This document shows, one piece after another, positions 1 to 13,200 of a stretch of DNA of 64,000 nucleotides (position 1 is its first letter; the number at the start of each line of letters is the position of its first letter). The stretch is taken from NCBI GenBank assembly GCA_948146395.1, contig OX411549.1, positions 34,122,693-34,186,692 on the forward strand, in the 5' to 3' direction. Both the position numbers and the translations under genes were made by a program. The notes beneath the pieces were generated by a model, which ran no database searches, was not told where the DNA came from, and was given only the letters and a program-made list of their open reading frames with translations. The DNA is from Fragum whitleyi (lineage: Eukaryota; Mollusca; Bivalvia; Cardiida; Cardiidae).

Positions 1-268
1 CATTTTTTTTCAAAGTATGACCTTGACAGATGACCTTGACCTTGTCACATGACCTTGACTTTGGTACCAGCGGATGCGGATCATTGAGATCTATCATCAT
101 GCCAGATATTAGCTTTGTATCTTCAATATGCTTGAAGATATTGGCAAGGTTAAGTTTTCGGACAGATGGATGGACAGATGGACGGACGGACAGACGGACG
201 GACAGACAGACAGACAGACGGACATGAGTAAAACAATATGCCCCCGATCTCTCCATACGGGGGCATAA
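1..268 (-). repeat. GGGGGCAT-hairpin repeat, truncated by window edge
   Basis: Runs from TGACCTTGA-rich sequence through a GGACAGAC microsatellite-like stretch to the terminal hairpin around 240-266 (ATGCCCCCG and CGGGGGCAT arms). Further copies are at 29985-30275 and 54300-54597. Confidence 0.8.
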
Positions 269-794
269 AAACTTTTTTTTTTAATAAATCAAAGGTATTC
301 TATCATTAATGGACTAATACCTTGAAACTACAGCTATTTAAAGCTTAAATCATGAGGTTAGGCCTCTATTTGGAATGGGTTTTTTTGCAGATGACCAGTT
401 TAAGATAGATATATTTCATAGTAAATCACAAAGCAATTCTTAACTTATAAAAAGAACAAATGTGTCCTTTATTTGTTTCATTTTTTTATCATTATACCCT
501 AGAATAAGCTCATACGATCTATGTCTCTGGTCTAGAGCAACGATACAGGACAAAACTTCTGATGATCTCTGTGTGGATTCTTTGCTGACCTACTGATTGG
601 TATAAAAATCAATGAAGAATTTCAAACTTTTCAAATTATAACATTTTCAGGAGTCAGCATAAAACTGTTGTAATTGCACTTACAATAGTTTTGCACTTAC
701 TCCTCAATTTCAGAACTGAAATAGTTAGAAATTATAGTTAGGAATTAAAATGGTATATTTTTATTTGATAGATAGGGCCAATACCATTTAATGT
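269..794. other. AT-rich sequence, no gene seen
   Basis: MCMDC2 intron or unassigned sequence. The only structure noticed is a degraded copy of the short GTAAGTGC/GCACTTAC palindrome family near 645-700. Confidence 0.5.
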
Positions 795-1126
795 TCTGGT
801 TCTCGGGACAAAGGGTCGCAGAAGGGAATAAAATTAGAAGAAAAAATGCCTTATATCCTGAAGTCGGAATGAAAATAAAACTAAAAAAAAAAATCTGTGC
901 ATTTTTTTTTTCTTTATTCTTGAGGCACACTTTTAAATTTTCAAAAGAACCAAATCCCTCACAAGGGATTTGGTTCTTTAGAAAATATTTAAGTAATACC
1001 TATATTATAAAGTTACTAGACAAAAGCAGTCCATCAGAGGGAATAAAAGAACAAAATTGATGGAGGGTCATTTTATTTTTAATCCAATTTTGAGAAAAAT
1101 TGGATCTGCTCTCTCGAGAACCAGAT
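795..1126. repeat. Foldback element with outer GGTTCTCG termini
   Basis: TGGTTCTCGGGACA near 799 is mirrored by CTCTCGAGAACCA near 1111-1123. Inside are two further hairpins, ACCAAATCCC/GGGATTTGGT at about 943-979 and AATCCAATTT/AAATTGGAT near 1081-1106. Confidence 0.5.
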
Positions 1127-1159
1127 ACTAAAAAAAATAATGGCATAATAATACTCTAC

Positions 1160-1264
1160 CTTATGGTTTGGGCTTCTGAAGCACCAGGGACATGGACCCT
1201 AATAAAATTGTTGCCAGAATGACCTTCACAATCTTCATCAGGGCAATAGTATCTGGTACTTTGT
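1160..1264 (-). CDS. MCMDC2: MCMDC2 coding exon 6 (residues 145-178, first half of zinc site)
   Basis: The acceptor is TATATTTCAG and the donor is GTAGAG. In phase with exon 5 it reads QSTRYYCPDEDCEGHSGNN, then FIRVHVPGASEAQTI. The C151-x4-C156 pair matches the first half of the family's Cys motif. The same DNA has another open frame, which is not the spliced frame. The next exon lies beyond the left edge or was not recognised. Confidence 0.87.
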
Positions 1265-4200
1265 CTGAAATATAAATAATTTGTTTGTTAGAATTGGGTT
1301 TTAATGCTACTTTCAACAATTTTTCAATTATATTGTGGCAGATGGAGCACCTAATAATGGATTTCAAATATTTCTCACAACGTTCTACCATTACATCCTT
1401 TCCTAGCATCTAGCTGCTATCCCACATAGGAGTATCATTATCAACCCATTGGTGGATGACAAATAGTTGGAATGGATGAATGCCGCCCTTAGGAATAGAA
1501 ACTGGGACATTTAAAATGATAGCCCAACACACTACCACTGCACTTTAACAGGTGGCAAAACATATATGAGGGTTGAAGCCTGAAATATTTTTTTTTCTAC
1601 TTTTTTTTAAAAGGTAAACTGGAATAAATTTATGTTATTCTATTTTCTTTTTTTTTTTTTTCAATCTTTAACCCTCTAAAGAGGATCTGAAAATTTCAAG
1701 TTATTTGTCCTCATATGAGAATGAGAAACAGGATAAGGAGTGTGCTTGTTCATGGGCGAATAAAAGTTGATTTCCTACTTGTACAGGATGAACTTGCCCA
1801 CAAAAAAATAAATTAATAGATACTGAAAGAAAACATTATTTTTAATGAAGAAAATGCTTTAACCCAGCATTTTCTTCACTATAGTTTCTCCCCTTTGTTA
1901 CAAAAAATAGAATGACAAAAATTTCTCCTAGATCTTTTTAGTACTGTATTTGCTTTGGGTTTTTACTTGTCCATAAACAATCAGAAAAATGCATTGCCTG
2001 CAAGTGGAAAAGCCCTTGTCATGTAAGTTAGGCATGGAAATTCCACACCCCTGTGTATCTGAAACACTGATGCCCTCGAAACAAATTTTAATTCTTTTTT
2101 TCGACAAGTTTGACCTTGATAATTGACAATGACCATGTGGCATGACCATGAGCTTGACATTACATAATGCTTATAAGTGAAAGGTATCTCTTGCTATATA
2201 TAAGCATTATACATTGCTTTTCAAGACTTGTGAGGCTTTAGGAAAATATTTAATTTACACGTTTTAACAGAAAGCTGGACTTGTAAATAAGAAGCTGTAA
2301 AATAATTTTATACTTAAGCATATATTGAAAGTTTGGTCAAAATATAGGCAGAATGTTCAAAGATCATTATGTTTTAATTTTTACCATCCAAGAGAGCCTG
2401 CTTTCATATTTGGTATGTAGCATAATCTGGTGGACCTCTACCAAGTTTGTTTATATCAAGACCCTTAGGTCATATTTGGGCCCCACCCAGGCACAACCCT
2501 TTTTACATAGAATCAAAGAGCGAAAATCTTAAAAAATCTTCTTCTCTGTATCCAGATAGCAGACAGCTTTCATATTTGGTATGTAGCATCACCTAGTGGG
2601 CCTCTACCAAGTTTGTTCATATTAAGACCCTGGGGTCATATTTGGGCTTTGCCCGGGCACATCCCCTTTAGCTCTTCTGCGTACAAAGGGTGAAAATAGG
2701 AAAACCTGCAAAAATCTTCTTCTCTGAAACCAGAAGGCAGACAGATTTCATATTTAAATTGTAGCATCATCTCATGGGCCTCTACAAAGTTTATTCATCT
2801 TCAAGACCCTGCGATCACATTTGTGCTCCACCCGGATACATCCCATTTTACATAGAATCAAAGAGCGAAAAGGCATACCTGTCTTGGTCTTGGCTGAAAA
2901 CATTCCATGGTATTGATCTTATGTAGAAATAAACTCATTTTTGACAATTGACTATATAATTAATGTGATGTCCCAGGGGTCAAAGAGACACAGGTGAGCA
3001 ATCTAGGACCATCATGGTCATGATTTGAGCGTTGGTGAATAATCAAAACATGGTTACTACAGCTTGAATAAACTGTAATTTCGATGTTATGAGTATTCAT
3101 CAAAGATAGTTTTCAAAAGAGGATTTATTTCTATTACGCACTTTTGTAATGTGCGTAATGGTTATTACACCCTTGTATAGGTATGTTTTTATAAAAATAT
3201 CACAGAGACTCTTTTTGTAATAGCTCTGTTAATGTTAAATGTGTAACAAAATAGGTCAGTATACTTGCAGCTTCTTGATCTTTGACCAGGTGATTATTTT
3301 ATTTTTAGCAGATCAAAACTAGACTGTTGCAAAGTGGACTAATATCCCCCTACAAGAGCTTGTCCATAAGGAAATGCCTTTGTCCATCAAAGGGCAATAA
3401 CTCTGTCAAAAGTCAATGGACCATAACCAAAATAAAACTTGCATATCTCTGCTTGATACTTATCATGTCTGTGAAGATTGAATGAAATCTGTCCATAAGT
3501 TGCTTAGAAATTGAGTGGGCAAGAAAAAGCTACAGACAGATGGATGGACAGACAAACTGACTCCTATATACCCCCAAAACATTTTTGGGAAATATGATAA
3601 TTAAACCCCTAAATGAGCCTATGCATGACATTTCCAACAATTTCAAAAGTGGGCAAAGCAAAGACTCTAGTCAGCCTGTGCATATGCACAGTCTGACTAG
3701 AGTCTTCACTACTCATTTTGTAGATAGATGAGATATCAAAGTATCTGTAGACCATCAGGTAACTTTATATTTATAGTTTGTGGCCATCTAGGCTGCCCAA
3801 TGTTTGCTCATGTCAAATTGTTGGAAATGAACGCATATGCTCATATGAGTTGGAGCTTAAGAACCTTGTTAAGGAGTTCAAGAACTAAGTTCAAAAACTA
3901 GGTCTTGAACCAGTTCTAGAACTAGAAGATCTTGAACTGCCATTTTACATCCTAAAATGTGCAAGAACCAGTTCTTGAACTTTTTTGCAGGGGTAGACTT
4001 ACAGTATGTATATTTAGACACTGCTGATGTCCCTGTCACCATGCCAACCATTTTACTAAATATACCTGCATCATACACTCTTGATAGACATGCAACACCA
4101 AGTATTTCATTCCTTATAATAATTTCCTCATTATTTTTTCAAATCAAAATTATTAAACCCTAATATTGGTTGGAAGGTAAAAACCTTGAATAGTAGTTCA

Positions 4201-7200
4201 AAAGGTTTCAAAAACTAGTTCTTGAAATTCAAGAACTAGTTCTTGAATCACTTCTAGAACTAGTTCTTGAATCACTTCTAGAACAAGAAGTTCTTGAACT
4301 GCCTTTTTTTGTTGTAAACTGTTCCTGAACTTTTTTGCAGGGGTAGACTTACGTATATTTAGACACTGCTGATGTTCCTGTCACCATGCCAACCATTTTA
4401 CAAAATATACCAGCGTCATACACTCTTGACAGACATGCAACACCAAGTATTTCATTCCTAGAAAGAATAACACATTTTTACACGAGAACATAATGGAATT
4501 TAAATAGCTGTCTATTGCTTTTCAGATTATTTTTTTCACCTTTATGCTATTTTATATCAAGGGGTCAGTGCAACACTATTGTAAGTGCCTATGAATATAT
4601 AGGCACTTACAATAGTGTAGTACTGACCCCTTGATATGCCATACTAGTGTTTAAAGTTTTTGTCAATAAGAGCAAAAATAAAACTCTTAAAAATAAAACC
4701 TGTTTGAGATTGATTATATAGAAATGTATTCATTACCATAGAATCACAGATTGAGTTGCTGTAAAGAAAAGCCCTAAAACCTTTGTAACAAGCATTTTAT
4801 CTTATTTCCTCAAGTTTACCACCTTATACAATGTATTTCACCTGTATTTTTCAATGTGCACATACTGATTTCCTCAGCAACTTCGCTTTTTTTTAATTTT
4901 GATCAGTCTAGAACGAATTGTAATGGGTCAAGGTTAATTATTAGACTTACATGTGAGCCAGATTAGGTAATGAAGAAAACCTGAGTATAACAGCAACTTG
5001 TGACAGGGATGTCTCTGTAGGCAGCAGTTGTAACACTAAAATCATCTTGTATATCACCTCATTAATAAAGAAAGACAATATATAGATCACAAATCAACAA
5101 CCCCCCCCCCCCCTCCCCTGTATTATTTTCAAGTAATGTAAATAGAATTTGAGGGGTCAGCGCAACACTATTGTAAGTGCCTATAAATATATAGGCACTT
5201 ACAATAGTATTGCACTGACCCATCAAAATGTAAATGAAGCATTGTCTTTTTTATCACCTTAATCTTTTGGTTCTTTGTTTATATACCACCTTTAACTGTT
5301 ATATAACAGAAGATTTAGCACCTAATCATCAATTTCTGGAATTCCTCTCTACAGTACTACAACAAAATTCTTTCTAAGCATAAAACTGCTCATTCTATAT
5401 AGACTAACAATGATCTCCCCCTTGGGGGGAAGACTTATGTTGGAAAGAATGTGTGCAGTCATAACAAGTTGAAACCAGGATCCCATGATTGGCAGTCCAA
5501 AGGGCTACCAGCTGTGATATGATTGTATGTACCTATCACGTATACTCATTAACATGTACTGTAAGAGTTTTTCAGGATGGAATAAACAAAAGGAATAATT
5601 ATTTTGATCAATTAATTATTGAGAGTGTTGGTTGGCTTACCTCTTGAAAAATTCTGGTTGCCTGCACAGGCTGACACAGCAATAAATTGCCAATATATGC
5701 TAAAAAAAGAGGGTGAAATTTAAATCAAACAAGCTTATAATTATTACCCTGCATAACCATTGTAGAATATTAAACTACAAGTCTATAATGTTAACCTTTT
5801 ATTTAGCCTCATTTGGACTTTATACATGTTTCCTTTTAGATGGGTCACTGCAACACTGTTGCACTTACAAAATTTAACTCTCTAAAGAATTTCAGCACAA
5901 TAAATATCTTCCCTTCAAGTGTCTGAAATAGCAGGATAACTATTGTATCAAATAAATCATACAATTTCTGATAAAAAAAAAAGTAGTATTTAGGTGCAAT
6001 ACAAATACGGATTTAGAACATTTTATATAACTGCTTTTAATAGTTAGACTTGATAAATTCAAGATAATTTTAACCTTTAAATTTGGTGTTTGTAAATGAC
6101 AATTACTTGAAAATTACTGGTATATTTTGCAAGAGAAGTCTATGAATTATTAACTCATTCATCTTCTTAACCCTTGTCATGCTGAATAAATTTTGGCTTA
6201 AAATGTTCCTCGAAGTCAAAGGGCAAGAAGTACTGAATACACCAACTGTAGGTCAATTTTAACTCGAAAACTAAATCTATTGACAATTCTAGGTTGAAAG
6301 TGAGAAACAGGTGGTGTAGACTAACATCAGACTGTACATATGTGCAAGCTGATGTTTGTCTATAGCTCCTGCCAAAGGAGGAATATTCAGGGTTCAGCAT
6401 GACAGGGGTTAAAAATGTGGCATAATCATACATACATTACACTATCAACTGCAAATGCTTTTGAAAATATAAATAATTGCATCAATAACTTTTCAATGTT
6501 TTCTTTCCTTTATTGTATAAAGAGGGTGAAATAAAACAATTTTCTGAAGATATCTTCAGACAATATTTAATTTAATAAAAGCTTTGCATGAATTATTAAA
6601 TAATACATATTAAGTGTTTTTTATGGGAAAAAAATATCTAATAAGGTTGGGGAAATTGATAATTGTTGAGGCTTTGCCGCGGCATTTTTCAATTCCCACT
6701 ACCAAGTTAGATATTTTTTCATACATTACACTTAGTATGTATTATAGTTATCTCATAGCCTCTATTTGCCTTGATTTCATCGATGTTTCTGACAGAAATG
6801 CAAGTTTCTAAAAATAACCGAATTATGTCATTGTTCTAAAAATATCCAAGATAATCATAAAAAATATCATATGGGATGTTATCAAACAGATTTTGTATAG
6901 TTATAAGACAAAAAATATGTACTGACCATTTTCTTCCATGATATCTACTGGATCAACCAGAAGCTTGAAAGTGTATACAAGTTCTTGCTGAAAATCAAAT
7001 ATGTATATTTCAATTTACAGTAATGTAACTTTTTTATTGCATTTAAAAAAATGAAATTCATAAAGCAATCAAATTGCAATATTGCTATATGTAGCAGTGA
7101 CGCAATTCATGCTGTTTTGAATTGTATAATTCTAGACTCCATTACAAACATTCAGACAGTATATTGAATCTTTCACAGTCAAGAGGTAGAATAGATTTTA

Positions 7201-10200
7201 AACCATTCTCGTGCTAATTCTATGACAGTGCTGAGACTGTTTACATATTCAGTCAAGGTGTTACTAAAAAGCCATAACTACAGCTCAACAACTCAATTTG
7301 GCTGTTTTATACATTTCAGCATCTCAAACAATAAAAGTGATAACATGTAATTCAACAAGAGCTGTCAGTAACAGAAAATGCTCCCGGAATAAGTGCATGA
7401 TAATTAAGTATGCTTTAAATCAACAGTCGAAATTTACTTAAAACAGTTTACCATGACATCTTTTGTATGTAGGTTATCATAGCATATGCTGAAGGGTTCC
7501 CAGGGTTGTGGAGAAAAACTTTAGGCCTTTTTCATTTTAGCGGCCAACTTTTTCAAAGACAGAAATTTCAATCACTTGGCAGTTAACCTTGACCTTGACC
7601 AAGAGCATTGTCTTAGTTAATATGAAGGTTCTATCACTTACCATTGCAATATCATAGCAAATTTTAAAGTTTTATTTTTCCAACTTTGACCTTGAGAAAA
7701 GATCTTGACCTTGACTGATGACGTTGAACTTTGTACCAACAAAAAGGTCTTATCACAAGCAATGCATGTGTGAAATTTGAAGATCAAACCTCAATCTAAA
7801 CGTTATGGCCAATTTCATGATGGAAATTATTGACCTTGACAATTTGACTTTGAATTTGACCAAGAGCCTTGTCTTTATTATCTACTGAAAGGTCTTGTCA
7901 AAAGTAATGAGCATATGAAATATGAAGGTTTTATTACTTACCATCTCAAAATCATGGCCAATTTTACTGTTTTAATTTTCCATTTTTTACCTTGAGAATG
8001 ACCTTGACTTTGACAGATGACCTTGAACTTGGTAGCGATCTTTTCACAAACAATAACACATGAAATATGAAGATTAAATCTCATTCAAATTAAAAGTTAT
8101 TCCCAATTTAAAGTTATGGCCAATTTTGAGTTTTTATGATGGAAATTATTGACCTTGACAATTTGACCTTGACATTGGGCAAGATCCTTGCCTTAGTCTT
8201 CTAATAAAAGGTTTTGCTACAAGTAATAAATATTTGAAATTTGATGGCTATATCACTTACCATTGCAATTTTATGACCAATTTGAAAGTTGTAATTTTTA
8301 TAAATTCTGATCTCAAAAAAAAGCTTGCGTAAAGCTAATAACATGACATGATTTTTTTTTTTACATAAATTTTCGATAGGTTAAGGTCAAGTGGATCTGA
8401 TTTGCTACTCAAATGTGAAGTTTCATAAAATTCATACAATTAGACTAGGAGAAATTGGCAATAGCTAATTTTTACATTAAGGACCTTTTTCCATGACGCA
8501 GCCTTGAATTGAAAAACTCAAAAAAGGTGTCTTGAAAATTTCCTAGGAAGATTTTATATGAAGTTTCAACCAATTAGGTCCATGGTTCCTGAGACATGAC
8601 ATCGGATGGACAGAATGATGGACAGACAAAAGGACGATGGTCACGCGCACAAGCTGGCGACTATATGCTCCTTCAAAAAAAAAAATTGTGAGCATAAAGA
8701 TGAGTATCACAACAAAGGGTTTCTAGAATTGAGTTAAAACTCTTTATTTTTTCTTGATCACTTTCTAAGTTGTAAGATCTTATTTTGATGATGAGAGTAA
8801 ATTAAAAATGTATCTAAGTATTGTAATCTCCTTATGTTATACAAACTGTCAAAAGCCTTTGGTGTATAGTAAAGGGTTAGACACTAGATCCAAAAATATC
8901 CAGAGGTACCCCACTAGATCAAAGATCAGAATCCTTTTATATCTATCAAATTTAAACATTCTTTCAATCAGAAAATATTTTTTTCAAGCAGAGGTTCTCA
9001 TCCCATTTTCTTTGCATTTGTAAGAAATGAAGTGAGAGCCCTTGTCTTACAAAACTTCAAGAAAACACCTAACTTAAGGGGGTGTCACACCACAGCGTAT
9101 GAGGGCAACGTATGCCTAGCGTATAAAATCTAGTCAAAATCTTGTTCATACGCACAACTCTTCGGTGTAAACCCCCGCCATCGACAAGAAATCATTTCAA
9201 ACGTATGGCCAGCGTATGACCAGCGTTAAAGTAGCGTATGGCCAGCTTATTACCAACGTATACAAAACGTACGAGTGCGTATACAAGAGTATTTATAACG
9301 TACGACACCGTATGAATAGCGTATGCTAGCGAGCGAGTAACGTATGGCTAACGTATGTAAGCGTATGACTAACGTATACAGATGTCATCATCAGCGCCCC
9401 CATTTATGACCTTTGCCAGTTCCTTCAGTCTGGAAGTATACACACAATAGTAAGCATGCCAGGAAAACGTGGGAAAGGGAAGGGAAAAAGAATAAACGTT
9501 TATTCATCGGGTAAAGAAAAGAGCGATGGTACACGACAACATCAAGAAGACGAAAATGCTGTGCAGTATAGATCAAGATCCCCCTCGCCAGTCGATGAAG
9601 ATCAGTCACGAGAGAACTCCCCGACCTCGGAAGACGATTCTACTAAGTCTTCTACGCAGGAAAAGAAAAAAAGGGCCAAAAAGAGGTTGTGCAGCCTATC
9701 AACGGAAGAGGAAGACCAGATGCTTGACTTTATCCGTGATAACCCTGTACTCTGGAATGTTAAGATGACGGATTATAGACGAAAAGACAAAAAAGATAAG
9801 ATATGGGAAGACCAAGCGCAATTGATGGACAGAACTATCGATATTATACAGGGTTAGTTTCGATCTCTACGAGATACATTTACACGCCTTGACAGAAGGA
9901 AGAGTGGTGATGGTGCTCCACAATTAACACAGAGGGAGGAGTGGATTTTATCAAAGTTCGCCTTCCTGAAGACTATCACACGCTACCGTCCGGAACCGAT
10001 CAGAAGCTTAAGCGTAAGTGCCCTATGTTTATTTGTTAATCGTCAGTAACCCTATCAACATCATTTCAGTTATATATCATTGCGTGATCTATTGGTATTT
10101 AAATGGTACTTTATCTAAATCGAGGGATTAGAGAAAAAAGTATGTGTCCCATACATTGTGAAGACACATACCATGTTTTTGCACTGAGCCTTCAATTTAA

Positions 10201-13200
10201 AGGTTACTGAAATTGAAAATCCGTCCTTTTTCTCATTTATAAAATATATCATGTGTTGTCTTTAGACGTATACGTTGGCTTCTTGGTCAAGAAGTTGTTT
10301 TTTGATAGTGAACAAGGTATCGAGCCTAGCTAGACTGTGCGACTTACATAGGATTATATATTAATGAAGCTTTTAGCACTTGTCTGATTTTTTCAATCTA
10401 GAATTATCTGCCTTCCGTTCTGTATAAGAGTTTTTGACAGGTGAATATCTGATGACCTCTACTAGAACCTATGTATATATAACTTGACTATGTGCTTGGA
10501 AAGGTGAAAAAACAACAAAGATAACGTGTTGTTGTCTAGGCTGTTCATATTTTGTGTATCGTGCACGCACGAAAGTGTTGGAAATGTCAAGCATAGTGAG
10601 CCTACGCCTGACATTTCCAACACTTTCCTGTGTGCACGAAAGTTTCTCGAGTTGCTGCAATATGACAGTAAAACAGTTCTCTTAAAGGTAACATGCATAC
10701 AAGAAAGCAAATTTATTAGTTTTGAAAAGTTAGTTTTATAGTTTACTTTATTATAGCTGAAGGAAACCATCGGTGAACACAGTGGAGATCTTGAGGCTGC
10801 TGAGACTGCGTGTGCCGAGTTACATAGAAGTCTGGAGGAGCCTCAGCGTATATTGTCAACACACAGAAAAAAGGTCACAGATCCAGAGGCTGAAATCATT
10901 GACTCCTTACAGAAGAGAGTTGCCGAATCTGGTCAAATACTGAAGGATATATCTAAGGCTCAGCAACAGCCACTGACAGCAAGAATGGCCTTTGCCAACT
11001 ATGTTAAAGATAGCCTTCTTACAATGTCCAAAACGAAATTCAAAAAAGCAAGGTCTAACATCAATATGTTACTATCAGAGCTGATGGAAGACAGTGATGA
11101 CGAAACATGTAGCGCCCCCATTCCACCTCCTGTATCAGAACCGCAGACCCAAGACAGCCAACAGGAATACCCGATACAGCGAGCTTCCTCATCCTTTAGC
11201 TGCCAGCAGTATCAGCCTATCTGGAGTTCACAGTCACAGTTGTACCAGCTCCAGGAGATGTCTTTTACATCGTCTCAGCAGCAACTGCCACTTGACCAGA
11301 CATCGTTTTCTACTACATTTGGCTTAGCTGCCAACGTTCTGAATGACTAGAGTCAAATTTATAATTGAAAAGTGTATCAAAATAGTTGTTTATATTTTTT
11401 GTTTATGAAGAATTACCATGGTAGCCCTGCGTTCATGATGACACATAAGTACAAACCTTTTGCAAATTTTAGCCCACTTTGCATGCAAAAATTGCATTTG
11501 CATAGCTAGGTATAATTTGCAAACAGTTTGCATTCTTTTGTCATCTTGAATGCAGGAAAGGACGACTGCAAAGCTGCTGACGCAAATTTTATCTTGTCCC
11601 AATTTGAATGATTTGTACAATTAACCGTTGCTCATTTGAAATGGGCTGCATTTGACTTATAATGTATGTCGTTACTACTACCGAAAGAGGTGATTATAAC
11701 ATAGTTTTCCCTTTGAAAATAACATTTTAATGCATTCAATCTAAAAAACAGAAAGCTTTTGTGTCTAGGCGGAATGACAAGTGATTTTTTGCAGCAATTT
11801 ATGATGTTCTAATTTTCACCACGTATCAAGTATTGATAATGTAAATAAAAAAAATCAGCCTGTAAAGTTTTATATTTTGTTTATAAGGAAAATAATAGGT
11901 AACTGTGGAAAAATGAAAAGTATGAAAAAAACTGTTTAAAAAACGTTCAAAAATTACAAAAAAAATCAGCGACTACACTCTAATTGATAAAAACCAATTC
12001 TTTTTTTCTCACTGTGTTTCTTTATTTCGGAATCAGTTAATAAAATTTGTATGTATATTTCATTAAAGGTGGGAAGTAAAAATTGCTAATTTTGTTCATT
12101 TTCAACGAAATAAGCGAAATTGTACTACCTCCATTTAATATCATTCAAAACTCATTCATTCAATTTCATTTCAATTCATTCCAAAATGATAAACCTTGTT
12201 AATTTCACAATAATATTAATTGTAAAAATGTCGCTTTCCTAGGAATATGGACAAAACAAATATGCCATTCAATTATACAGTTTTAGATTGTTCGGAATAT
12301 GAAGTAAGCGCTGGTACAAATTGCATTTAAAAATTACCAGTACTTTCTTCTTATTCCGACCAATATATATATCAAAATATTTCAACGACAACAACCTCCA
12401 CTTTCAATTTAACCTTGTCATGCAGAACTTGGAATATTTTTGCTTTGTTACAGTAAGCAACATCGTGAAATTGAAAATTCATCTCAATCAAAACCATTCA
12501 TAATCGCTCAATCAGTGCTCCATTCATCCATTCCAAACACTCAATCAAACCATTCAAAATGGCACCAAAATATCTAAAAAAGAGATCAACAACTACATTC
12601 AACATTTATTATCATACTTGATATTGCAAGCGCCTCATTGTTCTTGAAGAAAATGGAAGCTGTTTATAGAACTTGTTTGCATATTTTATAAAAGGGAGGT
12701 CATAAATATCGCTCATTTTGTTCATCCTGAACAGAGTTAGTGGTATTGGATTACCTCTCTTTGATTTCATTTGGATAATAATAATAATAATAATCCATCT
12801 TCAATCAAGTAATTCACAACTAAATTTTATTGTTCTGTTCAAATAAGGAGTCTATATCATTCTATCTTGCCATGGTACAGCACCGGCATCCGAATTTACC
12901 CAATGTTTTAGTAGATTCCGTAGTTTCTTCCCTTTATTGTTGGAGGTATTACAGCCAGTAACGAAATGCGTGTCTTCCAAGTTCCTGCCCTGTCTCCATG
13001 CTCCAGGAATAAAATCACATCTAATACCCTCTGGTTGGTCGAGTTGCTGGTTCTGGAGTCCGGGGTATCGTGTTCTCATTAGATTGTGCAGAACAATACA
13101 GGCTTTAACAATTATCTTAACAGTGGCTGGAGTGTGTTGCATCGTTGTCAGAAGAACCTGGAAGCGGTTTGCCAGAATTCCAAAGACATGCTCAACAACT

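Larger units (their letters stand above)
3860..4460. repeat. Local tandem duplication (about 345 bp offset) around MCMDC2 exon 5
   Basis: Both copies contain AACTTTTTTGCAGGGGTAGA, then the exon sequence. The stretch 4195-4290 between them and the 3860-3990 flank are rich in AGTTCTTGAA and its complement, giving nested short inverted repeats. Those repeats may have promoted the duplication. Confidence 0.8.
9456..11350 (+). pseudogene. Harbinger MADF-BESS DNA-binding protein, interrupted by a stop codon
   Basis: Two exons are inferred: 9456-10013 (donor GTAAGTG) and 10757-11350 (acceptor TTTATTATAG), phase 0, 383 codons to the terminal TGA-free end at a TAG. The N-terminus is basic and Ser-rich. 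A MADF domain begins near codon 85 (LDFIRDNPVLWN, DYRRKDKKDKIWED). The frame is broken by TAG at 9855-9857 (codon 134), exactly where MADF domains have a conserved Trp before FRSLRD, so a TGG-to-TAG change is the simplest reading. Exon 2 carries a BESS-like helix (AFANYVKDSLLTMSKTKF) and a Gln/Ser-rich tail. In Harbingers this protein partners the transposase and binds the ends. Confidence 0.85.

Noticed and set aside
1161..1409. Minus-strand frame with a hydrophobic tail ending LQKPKP
   Set aside because: It is the wrong frame of MCMDC2 exon 6; the spliced frame gives the conserved Cys pair and RVHVPGA segment.
5405..5500. Possible MCMDC2 exon on minus strand (SNISLPPKGE-like reading)
   Set aside because: Phase does not fit exons 3 and 5, and no proper acceptor; the 4981-5057 exon fits better.
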